Shown here: positions 1 through 5,396 of the stretch, piece by piece
How positions within the stretch are numbered: the first letter of the stretch is position 1
How the letters are laid out: the number at the start of each line of letters is the position of its first letter
DNA from: an uncultured Oscillospiraceae bacterium
GTDB taxonomy: Bacteria; Bacillota; Clostridia; Oscillospirales; Oscillospiraceae
Direction of reading: 5' to 3'
Assembly: GCA_910584835.1 (NCBI GenBank)
Contig: CAJUEG010000068.1
Location: 1 to 13,731 of the forward strand
DNA: 13,731 nt
Program-made: the position numbers and the translations under genes
Notes under the pieces: generated by a model
The model's database searches: none
The model's input: only the letters and a program-made list of their open reading frames with translations
Told to the model about the DNA's origin: nothing

Positions 1-2
1 GC

Positions 3-557
3 TCCATCTCCATCGACCGGCGCATGACCGCCGGGGAGACCTGGGACTCCTGCCTCCAGGAGATCCGGGACCTGCCCGCCGTGAAAAAGTACGGCGACGA
101 TGTGAAGGTGTCCATGTATATGTACGACCGGCCCGCCTGGACCGGCACCGTCTATGAGACCGAGGCCTACTTCCCCACCTGGATCAACAAGGAGTCCGCC
201 GCCCACGTCCAGGCCCTGGTGGACGCCCACCACGCCCTGTTCGGCTCTGAGCGGCTGGGCCACAGCGACGCCGACCCCGCCCGGGACGCCATGCACCTGC
301 GCCGGCGCCCGCTCACCGACAAGTGGACCTTCTCCACCAACGGCGTGGCCATCCAGGGCCGGTACGGCATCCCCTGCGTGGGCTTCGGCCCCGGCGCGGA
401 GAGCCAGGCCCACGCCCCCAACGAGATCACCTGGAAGGACGACCTGGTGCGCTGCGCCGCCCTGTACGCCGCCGTCCCCGGCCTGTACAAGGAGGAAAAC
501 AAGACCGCCGACGTGTCCCAGTTCCGGGCGGGCAAGACGGATAATAATATCCAATAA
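3..557 (+). CDS. ygeY: YgeY family selenium metabolism-linked hydrolase (M20 peptidase family), 3' part
   Basis: The reading frame is open from the left edge (codon at position 3) to TAA at 555-557. It gives the last 184 residues of a protein that normally has about 400 or more, so the 5' end lies outside the window. The part seen starts near the hinge into the M20 dimerisation domain (DRRMTAGET) and returns to the catalytic domain, with FSTNGVAIQGRYGIPCVGFG followed by GAESQAHAPNE. The histidine at 411-413 in that last motif is the expected final metal ligand of M20 enzymes. M20 enzymes are cytoplasmic metal-dependent amidases and peptidases. YgeY is tied by conserved neighbourhood to selenium-dependent purine breakdown, but its exact substrate is not settled. 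The ygeW carbamoyltransferase follows 20 bp downstream, so the two are probably co-transcribed. Family assignment is confident; function is inferred from context. Confidence 0.9.
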   Translation, partial: SISIDRRMTAGETWDSCLQEIRDLPAVKKYGDDVKVSMYMYDRPAWTGTVYETEAYFPTWINKESAAHVQALVDAHHALFGSERLGHSDADPARDAMHLRRRPLTDKWTFSTNGVAIQGRYGIPCVGFGPGAESQAHAPNEITWKDDLVRCAALYAAVPGLYKEENKTADVSQFRAGKTDNNIQ

Positions 558-577
558 TGGAAAAGGAGAATAAAATT

Positions 578-1777
578 ATGGACGCTACCCTTCAGAAGTA
601 TATCGACAAGCTGAACTCCCTCAACTTCAAGGAGATGTATGAGAACGACTTCTTCCTCACCTGGGACAAGACCGACGACGAGATCGAGGCCGTGTTCACC
701 GTGGCCGACGCCCTGCGCTACATGCGGGAGCACAACATCTCCACCAAGATCTTCGAGTCCGGCCTGGGCATCTCCCTGTTCCGGGACAACTCCACCCGCA
801 CCCGGTTCTCCTTCGCCTCCGCCTGCAACCTGCTGGGCCTGGAGGTCCAGGACCTGGACGAGGGCAAGAGCCAGATTGCCCACGGCGAGACCGTCCGTGA
901 GACCGCCAACATGATCTCCTTCATGGCCGACGTCATCGGCATCCGGGACGACATGTACATCGGCAAGGGCCACACCTACCAGAAGGAGGTGGTGGAGGCC
1001 GTCACCCAGGGTCACAAGGACGGCGTGCTGGAGCAGAAGCCCACCCTGGTCAATCTCCAGTGCGACATCGACCACCCCACCCAGTGCATGGCCGACATGC
1101 TCCACATCATCCATGAGTTCGGCGGCGTGGAGAACCTGAAGGGCAAGAAGGTGGCCATGACCTGGGCCTACTCCCCCAGCTACGGCAAGCCCCTGTCCGT
1201 CCCCCAGGGCGTCATCGGCCTGATGACCCGGTTCGGCATGGACGTGGTGCTGGCCCATCCCGAGGGCTACGAGGTCATGCCCGAGGTGGAGGAGGTGGCC
1301 AGGAAGAACGCCGCGGCCACCGGCGGCACCTTCACCAAGACCCACTCCATGGCCGAGGCGTTTAAGGACGCCGACATCGTGTATCCCAAGAGCTGGGCCC
1401 CCTTTGCCGCCATGGAGAAGCGCACCGATCTGTACGCCAAGGGCGACAGCGACGGCATCAAGGCCCTGGAAAAGGAGCTGCTGGCCCAGAACGCCCAGCA
1501 CAAGGACTGGTGCTGCACCGAGGAGCTGATGAAGACCACCCGGGACGGCAAAGCCCTGTACCTGCACTGCCTGCCCGCCGACATCAACGACGTGTCCTGC
1601 GTAGACGGCGAGGTGGAGGCCAGCGTGTTTGACCGCTACCGCACCCCCCTGTACAAGGAGGCCAGCTTCAAGCCCTACATCATCGCCGCCATGATCTTCC
1701 TGGCCAAGGTGAAGGACCCCCAGGCCACCCTGAAGGCCCTGGAGGAGCGGGGCGCGGAGCGCTGGTTCCAGAAATAA
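578..1777 (+). CDS. ygeW: Knotted carbamoyltransferase YgeW
   Basis: This is a 399-residue member of the aspartate/ornithine carbamoyltransferase superfamily, a usual length for YgeW. The carbamoyl-phosphate phosphate-binding motif STRTR is at residues 72-76, HPTQ at 166-169 and HCLP from H330. The C-terminal segment RTPLYKEASFKPYII is typical of YgeW. The start at 578 is chosen because AAAAGGAG (561-568) lies 9 nt upstream; an earlier in-frame ATG at 557 overlaps the ygeY stop and has no ribosome site. The physiological substrate is not established for the family. In purine-degrading gut anaerobes it sits with ygeX, ygeY, hyuA and a carbamate kinase, which suggests transfer of a ureido-derived carbamoyl group to phosphate so that ATP can be made. 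A terminator follows the stop. The gene looks intact. Confidence 0.93.
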   Translation: MDATLQKYIDKLNSLNFKEMYENDFFLTWDKTDDEIEAVFTVADALRYMREHNISTKIFESGLGISLFRDNSTRTRFSFASACNLLGLEVQDLDEGKSQIAHGETVRETANMISFMADVIGIRDDMYIGKGHTYQKEVVEAVTQGHKDGVLEQKPTLVNLQCDIDHPTQCMADMLHIIHEFGGVENLKGKKVAMTWAYSPSYGKPLSVPQGVIGLMTRFGMDVVLAHPEGYEVMPEVEEVARKNAAATGGTFTKTHSMAEAFKDADIVYPKSWAPFAAMEKRTDLYAKGDSDGIKALEKELLAQNAQHKDWCCTEELMKTTRDGKALYLHCLPADINDVSCVDGEVEASVFDRYRTPLYKEASFKPYIIAAMIFLAKVKDPQATLKALEERGAERWFQK

Positions 1778-1789
1778 GTTTTACCTCAG

Positions 1790-1827
1790 CAGGCCCGTCC
1801 AGGAAGGGCGGGCCTGTCTTGTATTTT
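1790..1827 (+). terminator. Rho-independent terminator after ygeW
   Basis: CAGGCCCG (1790-1797) pairs with CGGGCCTG (1809-1816), and the stem extends inward by T-G, C-G and C-G pairs to a 5-nt loop AGGAA. The T-rich tail TCTTGTATTTT follows at 1817-1827. It starts 12 nt after the ygeW stop and separates ygeW from the carbamate kinase remnant and the hydantoinase gene. Confidence 0.85.
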
Positions 1828-1849
1828 GGATGATTTAGAGGTAATATAA

Positions 1850-1933
1850 ATGGGAAAGCGCATTGCCGCTGCCCTGCCGGAGAAGGCCCTGGACGGCGCG
1901 GCGGGCAAGACCGGCACGGTTATCCGGCAGTAA
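1850..1933 (+). pseudogene. Carbamate kinase (YqeA/ArcC-type) remnant with internal deletion
   Basis: This is a 27-codon ORF with its own ribosome site (AGAGG at 1837-1841, 8 nt before ATG). It begins MGKRI and ends GKTGTVIRQ-stop. Both ends match carbamate kinase: the family starts like M-(S/G)-K-(K/R)-I-V-x-ALGGNAL and E. coli YqeA ends EGKTGTVICQ. About 270-280 internal residues are absent, including the GGNAL nucleotide site and the whole kinase core, so no activity is possible. Its place just after a carbamoyltransferase gene and before the hydantoinase gene is where a carbamate kinase is expected in this locus. A terminator follows it, as it would follow an intact gene. I infer an internal deletion that kept both termini, or an assembly artefact. 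The match is by eye on short segments. Confidence 0.7.
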
Positions 1934-1940
1934 ACAGTAT

Positions 1941-1983
1941 ACCCTGCGGGGCAGAGCGCCCCGCAGGGTCATTGTGGTTTTTT
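1941..1983 (+). terminator. Terminator after the carbamate kinase remnant
   Basis: A perfect 12-bp stem is formed by ACCCTGCGGGGC (1941-1952) and GCCCCGCAGGGT (1958-1969), with loop AGAGC. A T6 run (1978-1983) comes 8 nt after the stem. It lies between the remnant's stop and the ribosome site of the hydantoinase gene. That gene therefore depends on readthrough or on a promoter I could not identify. Confidence 0.75.
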
Positions 1984-2009
1984 CACAACAGTGCTTTGGA
2001 GGTGTTTTT

Positions 2010-3392
2010 ATGTCCATTTTGATTCAAAACGGCACCCTGATCTGCCCCGAGGGCCCCGTCCGGGCCGACCTTCGGGTGGAGGGGGACAAAATCGCTCAGA
2101 TCGGCCCCGGCCTCCCCGCCGGGAGCAGTCAGGTGATTGATGCCTCCGGCAGGCTGGTATTCCCCGGCTTCATCGACACCCACACCCATTTCGAAATGAA
2201 CAAGAGCACGCCCCGCCAGACGGCGGACGATTGGGCCTCCGGCACTCTGGCCGCCCTGGCGGGGGGCACCACCACCGTGCTGGACTTCGCCGAGCCGGAG
2301 CGGGGGGCCTCCCTGGCCTCCGCCCTGGACGCCTGGCACAGCCGGGCGGATGGCCGGGCCTCCTGCCACTACGGCTTCCATATGACCATCAAGGACTGGA
2401 ATCCCACCATTCAAAGGGAGCTGGCGGACATGGACCGGGCGGGGGTGACCTCCTACAAGGTCTATTTCGCCTACGACAACCTGCGGGTGTCCGACGGCAC
2501 CGCGCTGGAGGTGGTCCGAGCCGTGGGGGAGCGGGGCGGCGTGGTGGGCTGCCACTGCGAGAACGGCGACCTGGTGACGGCGGGCATCGCCGCCCAAAAG
2601 GCTGCGGGGAACCTGGGGCCCTCCGCCCACCCCCTGTCCCGCCCGGCGGCGGTGGAGGCCGAGGCCGTCAACCGCTGGCTGGCCGTGGGCGAGCTGGCGG
2701 GATACCCGGTGAACATCGTCCATCTGTCCACCAAGCGGGGGCTGGAGCTGGTCCGCATGGCCCGGGCGCGGGGGCAGGCGGCGTATGTGGAGACCTGCCC
2801 CCAGTACCTGCTGCTGGACGATGGGAAATATCAGCTCCCCGGCTTTGAGAGTGCGAAATACGTCCTCTCCCCGCCCCTGCGGGGGGCGGAGGACCAGGCG
2901 GCCCTGTGGGCGGGGCTGGAGGCCGGGGAGATCGACGCCATCGGCACCGACCACTGCTCCTTCCATTACCACGGGGCAAAGGAGCTGGGCCGGGAGGACT
3001 TCTCTCAGATACCCAACGGCATCCCCGGGGTAGAGCACAGGCCCGTCCTGCTGTATACCGCCGGAGTGGCGGCGGGGCGGATTACCCCTCACCAGATGAT
3101 GAAGCTGCTGTCGGAGCAGCCCGCCAAGCTGTTTGGAATGTACCCCCGGAAGGGGGCGCTGGCGGTGGGGAGCGACGCCGATCTTGTGATATTTGACCCG
3201 GAACATACGGGGCGTATCACCGCCGCCGCCCAGCATCAGGCGGTGGACTACACCCCCTACGAGGGCTTCGAGACGGAAGGCCGGGTGGAGACCGTCCTGC
3301 TGTCCGGGGAGCCGGCGGTGGAGGGGAGCCGGGTGATCTCCCGGGGCCGGGGCCGCTTTGTCCGCCGGGGTCCCTCCCAGTTCTGGCGATGA
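2010..3392 (+). CDS. hydA: Dihydropyrimidinase/hydantoinase-type amidohydrolase
   Basis: The 460-residue protein belongs to the cyclic amidohydrolase (dihydropyrimidinase, D-hydantoinase) family and has full family length. All binuclear metal ligands are visible: H58 and H60 in DTHTHFE, the lysine expected to be carbamylated, K150 (SYKVYFAYD), H182 (GCHCEN), H238 (IVHLST) and catalytic D314 (IGTDHCS). Y155 sits where hydantoinases have their substrate-orienting tyrosine. The start at 2010 has GGAGGT (1998-2003) 6 nt upstream; an upstream extension in the same frame runs through the preceding terminator and is not used. The enzyme hydrolyses cyclic amides (dihydropyrimidine or hydantoin rings). 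In this neighbourhood, as E. coli HyuA, it probably opens a ring produced during purine breakdown. It overlaps the next gene by 4 nt (ATGA), which suggests coupled translation. Confidence 0.92.
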   Translation: MSILIQNGTLICPEGPVRADLRVEGDKIAQIGPGLPAGSSQVIDASGRLVFPGFIDTHTHFEMNKSTPRQTADDWASGTLAALAGGTTTVLDFAEPERGASLASALDAWHSRADGRASCHYGFHMTIKDWNPTIQRELADMDRAGVTSYKVYFAYDNLRVSDGTALEVVRAVGERGGVVGCHCENGDLVTAGIAAQKAAGNLGPSAHPLSRPAAVEAEAVNRWLAVGELAGYPVNIVHLSTKRGLELVRMARARGQAAYVETCPQYLLLDDGKYQLPGFESAKYVLSPPLRGAEDQAALWAGLEAGEIDAIGTDHCSFHYHGAKELGREDFSQIPNGIPGVEHRPVLLYTAGVAAGRITPHQMMKLLSEQPAKLFGMYPRKGALAVGSDADLVIFDPEHTGRITAAAQHQAVDYTPYEGFETEGRVETVLLSGEPAVEGSRVISRGRGRFVRRGPSQFWR

Positions 3393-4006
3393 AGCTGGGC
3401 GCGGTGCTGATGGCCTCCGGGGCGGGACGGCGGTTTGGGGGGAACAAGCTGCTCCACCCCGTGGACGGGGTCCCCATGGTGGAGCGGGCCTTTGCCGCCG
3501 TCCCGGCGGAGCTCTTTGACCGGGCCTGCGTGGTGAGCTGCTACCCGGAGATTCTGACCCTGGCCGGGGAGCGGGGCTATCTGCCCGTGCCAAACCCGGA
3601 CGCGGACCAGGGCCAGTCCGCCTCCGTCCGGCTGGGGCTGTCCCGTCTGACGGATCTGGACGGGGTGATGTTCTGCGTGTGCGACCAGCCCTGGCTGCGG
3701 AGGGACAGCGTGGAGCGGCTGCTGGCGGATTTTTCCGCCCATCCCGGCTGTATCTGCTCCCTGAGCTGGCAGGGGGAGCGGGGGTCTCCGGTGATTTTCC
3801 CCCCGGACCTGTTCCCGGAGCTGCTGGCCCTGGCCGGGGACCGGGGCGGGGGCGCCGTCATCCGGGCCCGCCAGGACCGTCTGCGGCTGGTAGAGGCGTG
3901 CAGCCCAGATGAACTGCAGGATATGGATACGCCGTTTGATTTGAAGCGGCCAGCAGAAGAGAAACCGTTGAAACATTGCCATATGGAATGTACAGTCCAG
4001 CAATAA
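3389..4006 (+). CDS. MocA/YgfJ-like molybdenum cofactor cytidylyltransferase
   Basis: The 205-residue nucleotidyltransferase belongs to the MocA/MobA-like superfamily. The N-terminal loop GAGRRFGGNKLL (the G-x-G-x-R-x-G-x-x-K nucleotide site, about residues 11-22), NPDADQGQSASV (about 68-79), the metal-binding CDQPWL and the late DMDTPFDL segment are all present. MocA attaches CMP to molybdopterin, giving the cofactor form used by xanthine-dehydrogenase-type hydroxylases. The related YgfJ occupies the same position in E. coli, in the cluster with selenium-dependent xanthine dehydrogenase genes. The start codon overlaps the hydA stop (ATGA at 3389-3392). The last ~20 residues (after DTPFDLKR) are a poorly conserved tail. 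Cytidylyl transfer is inferred from the family; the precise cofactor product cannot be told from sequence. Confidence 0.87.
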   Translation: MKLGAVLMASGAGRRFGGNKLLHPVDGVPMVERAFAAVPAELFDRACVVSCYPEILTLAGERGYLPVPNPDADQGQSASVRLGLSRLTDLDGVMFCVCDQPWLRRDSVERLLADFSAHPGCICSLSWQGERGSPVIFPPDLFPELLALAGDRGGGAVIRARQDRLRLVEACSPDELQDMDTPFDLKRPAEEKPLKHCHMECTVQQ

Positions 4007-4072
4007 AATTCTAGACCAAATTGCAAAATGCTTTATTTTATACTGGCCTATGGGCGTTTGTGGAACAGCATA

Positions 4073-4118
4073 CGGCAAGAACCCTGCGGGAACCGAAACA
4101 CCCGCAGGGTTCTTGCCG
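4073..4118. terminator. Long hairpin between convergent mocA-like gene and amt-PII remnant
   Basis: A perfect 18-bp stem is formed by CGGCAAGAACCCTGCGGG (4073-4090) and its complement at 4101-4118, with a 10-nt loop. It ends 1 nt short of the PII remnant stop codon on the minus strand and is 67 nt after the + strand gene, so it probably serves as a shared terminator. Neither side has a real T run outside the stem; the short TTCTT lies within the outer stem, so a shortened 9-bp stem plus TTCTT is the alternative reading. Confidence 0.6.
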
Positions 4119-4119
4119 G

Positions 4120-4230
4120 TTACTCCACGTCCTGGAGGGCGTCGTAACCCTCCTCGCCGGTGCGGACCTTCACCACGTTCTCCACGTCGTAGACAAAGAT
4201 CTTGCCGTCGCCGATGTGGCCGGTGTAGCG
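4120..4230 (-). pseudogene. PII signal-transduction protein (GlnB/GlnK-type), C-terminal remnant
   Basis: Read on the minus strand from 4230 to the stop at 4122-4120, this frame encodes 36 residues: RYTGHIGDGKIFVYD, then VENVVKVRTGEEGYDAL and QDVE. This is the PII C-terminal signature (TG-x-IGDGKIFV and the RTGE-x-x-x-x-AL tail), which carries ATP-binding residues. The first ~75-80 residues of the protein, with the T-loop, are missing and there is no start codon or ribosome site. It joins directly, in a different frame, onto the truncated ammonium transporter gene upstream, so a single internal deletion would have removed the end of amt and the start of the PII gene. PII normally blocks or opens the Amt channel according to nitrogen status. 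Confidence 0.85.
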
Positions 4231-5081
4231 TCACAGCCCGCGGTGATGCCCACCAGGCCGGCCAGGGAGGCGTTCAGGCACATGGACACGTCGGGCTTGC
4301 CGTTTCGCGCCCAGGTGAACAGCATAGTGACCACGGTGGCCACCGAGGGGGCGATGGTGGTGGTCAGGAAAATGGAGGCCAGCTCGGAGGCGCTGGCGGC
4401 CGCCGCGCCGTTATAGCCGTACCAGCCCAGCCACAGGATGAACACCCCCAGCGCGCCCAGGGTGATGGAGTGGCCTGGGATGGCGTTTACCTTCCTGACC
4501 TTGCCGTCTTTGTCCTTAACGTACTTGCCCAGCCGGGGACCCAGGAAGATGGCGCCGACAAGAGCCGCGATGCCGCCCACCATGTGGATGGCGCAGGATC
4601 CGGCATAGTCGTGGAAGCCCATCCGGCTCAGCCAGCCGCCGCCCCAGATCCAGTGGGCCTCGATGGGGTACACCAGCAGCGAGATGACGGCGGAGTAAAT
4701 GCAGTAGGCGGAAAACTTGGTGCGCTCCGCCATAGCGCCGGATACGATGGTGGCGGTGGTGGCACAGAACACCAGGTTGAACACAAATGTGGATGCCCCG
4801 GTAAAGGAACCGTCGGCGGGGCTGGCGATGAAATCCTTGAAGCCGGTCCACAAGTCCAGATTGGGCAGGCCGACGAGGCCGAACAGGGTATCCTCCCCCA
4901 TCATCAGAGTGTAGCCCAGCAGGGAAAAGACCACTGTGCCGATGCAAAAATCCATCAGGTTCTTCATAATGATATTGCCTGCGTTCTTCGCCCGGGTGAA
5001 GCCTGTCTCCACCATGGCAAAGCCGGCCTGCATCCAGAATACCAATGCCGCGCCGATCAGAAACCAAAATTCTACGGTCAT
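4170..5081 (-). pseudogene. amt: Ammonium transporter (Amt family), truncated by internal deletion
   Basis: The gene runs on the minus strand from ATG at 5081, preceded by GAGAGGAAAC; an in-frame ATG at 5105 is less well placed. About 283 residues are recognisable Amt: FWFLIGAALVFWMQAGFAMVETG (first membrane helix; an Amt N-terminus with no evident signal peptide), FCATTATIVSGAMAER, HWIWGGGWL, the signature DYAGSCAIHMVGG with the first pore histidine, and FILWLGWYGYNG. After GLVGITAGCD, near 4232, the match stops. The frame then reads about 20 unrelated residues, which are the PII coding sequence in another frame, to TGA at 4172-4170. The last membrane helices and the second pore histidine (VHG motif) are gone, so transport is unlikely. 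Promoter, leader and ribosome site remain intact. Confidence 0.88.
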
Positions 5082-5110
5082 GTTTCCTCTCTCCTCTTCC
5101 AGCAAAAATA

Positions 5111-5161
5111 AAAAGGCCGCGGCGTCCCGGGAGGTGCACCTCCGAAGCGCCGTTGCCTTTT
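5111..5161 (-). promoter_or_regulatory. Leader hairpin with T-rich tail (possible attenuator) upstream of amt
   Basis: In minus-strand reading AAAAGGC (5161-5155) pairs with GCCTTTT (5117-5111), and CGGCG (5152-5148) pairs with CGCCG (5124-5120). Enclosed is the 14-nt perfect palindrome GGAGGTGCACCTCC (5130-5143). The tail reads on as TTTTTATTTTT (about 5114-5104), as in an intrinsic terminator. The structure begins at or within a few bases of the predicted transcription start and ends about 30 nt before the amt ATG. It could be an attenuator opened by a protein, a 5' stabilising stem, or a terminator protecting against upstream transcription. No competing antiterminator stem was seen. Confidence 0.6.
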
Positions 5162-5171
5162 ATGAGCCCAT

Positions 5172-5200
5172 ATCATACGCTCAATTTTGCAAGTTATCAA
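5172..5200 (-). promoter_or_regulatory. Sigma-70/sigma-A type promoter for amt
   Basis: On the minus strand TTGATA (5200-5195) is followed after exactly 17 bp by TATGAT (5177-5172), each one mismatch from consensus. The expected start of transcription is near 5165, at the foot of the leader hairpin. Confidence 0.75.
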
Positions 5201-5216
5201 TGTTTAAATTGCAAAA
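5185..5216. promoter_or_regulatory. TTGCAA dyad overlapping the amt -35 region (possible operator)
   Basis: TTTTGCAA (5185-5192) and TTGCAAAA (5209-5216) form an 8-bp inverted repeat with a 16-bp gap, and the -35 element lies inside the gap. Each half contains the self-complementary TTGCAA, so the centres are 24 bp apart, a little over two helical turns. This geometry fits a dimer or tetramer regulator. The regulator is unknown; AT-rich coincidence is possible. Confidence 0.4.
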
Positions 5217-5304
5217 ATAGCCTCGCCCGCGGGATGAAACTCTGGTTAAAATCACGTTTCTGCCTGTCCGCGGCCTTGTCTCTGCATTTTATGTAGAATT
5301 GGAC

Positions 5305-5333
5305 TTGCATCGGAGCAGGAATGCGTATACAAT
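5305..5333 (+). promoter_or_regulatory. Probable promoter for purF
   Basis: TTGCAT (5305-5310), 17 bp, then TACAAT (5328-5333, within TATACAAT). The -10 is good and the -35 is weak (TTG only). Transcription would start near 5340, giving a leader of about 55 nt before purF. No PurR box or riboswitch was recognised in the leader. Confidence 0.5.
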
Positions 5334-5396
5334 AGGAATAACAAATGATGAGGCTTGGGAAAGGGCTCCGTCCGCCTTTTTGAGAGGAGTGCTATG

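Noticed and set aside
557..577. ATG at 557 as the ygeW start
   Set aside because: It overlaps the ygeY stop as TAATG and could be coupled, but the AAAAGGAG site lies after it and is correctly spaced for ATG 578, which also gives the usual YgeW N-terminus.
167..1567. Long minus-strand open frame opposite ygeY and ygeW
   Set aside because: Low-complexity Gly/His/Leu/Val-rich translation caused by GC-rich codon positions of the real genes on the other strand; no ribosome site or family match. The same holds for the minus-strand frames opposite hydA, purF, recJ, rel and the D-Asp ligase.
1863..2009. Upstream extension of the hydantoinase frame
   Set aside because: It runs through the carbamate kinase remnant in another frame and through a 12-bp terminator stem; the start at 2010 has an ideal ribosome site and matches the family N-terminus.
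4170..4240. Programmed frameshift making an Amt-PII fusion protein
   Set aside because: A simple frameshift cannot restore the missing Amt helices and PII N-terminal part; too much coding sequence is absent, so a deletion is the better explanation.
5351..5381. Attenuator in the purF leader (AGGC ... GCCTTTTT)
   Set aside because: Only a 4-bp outer stem with poor inner pairing; the T run is probably chance and no purine riboswitch core was seen.
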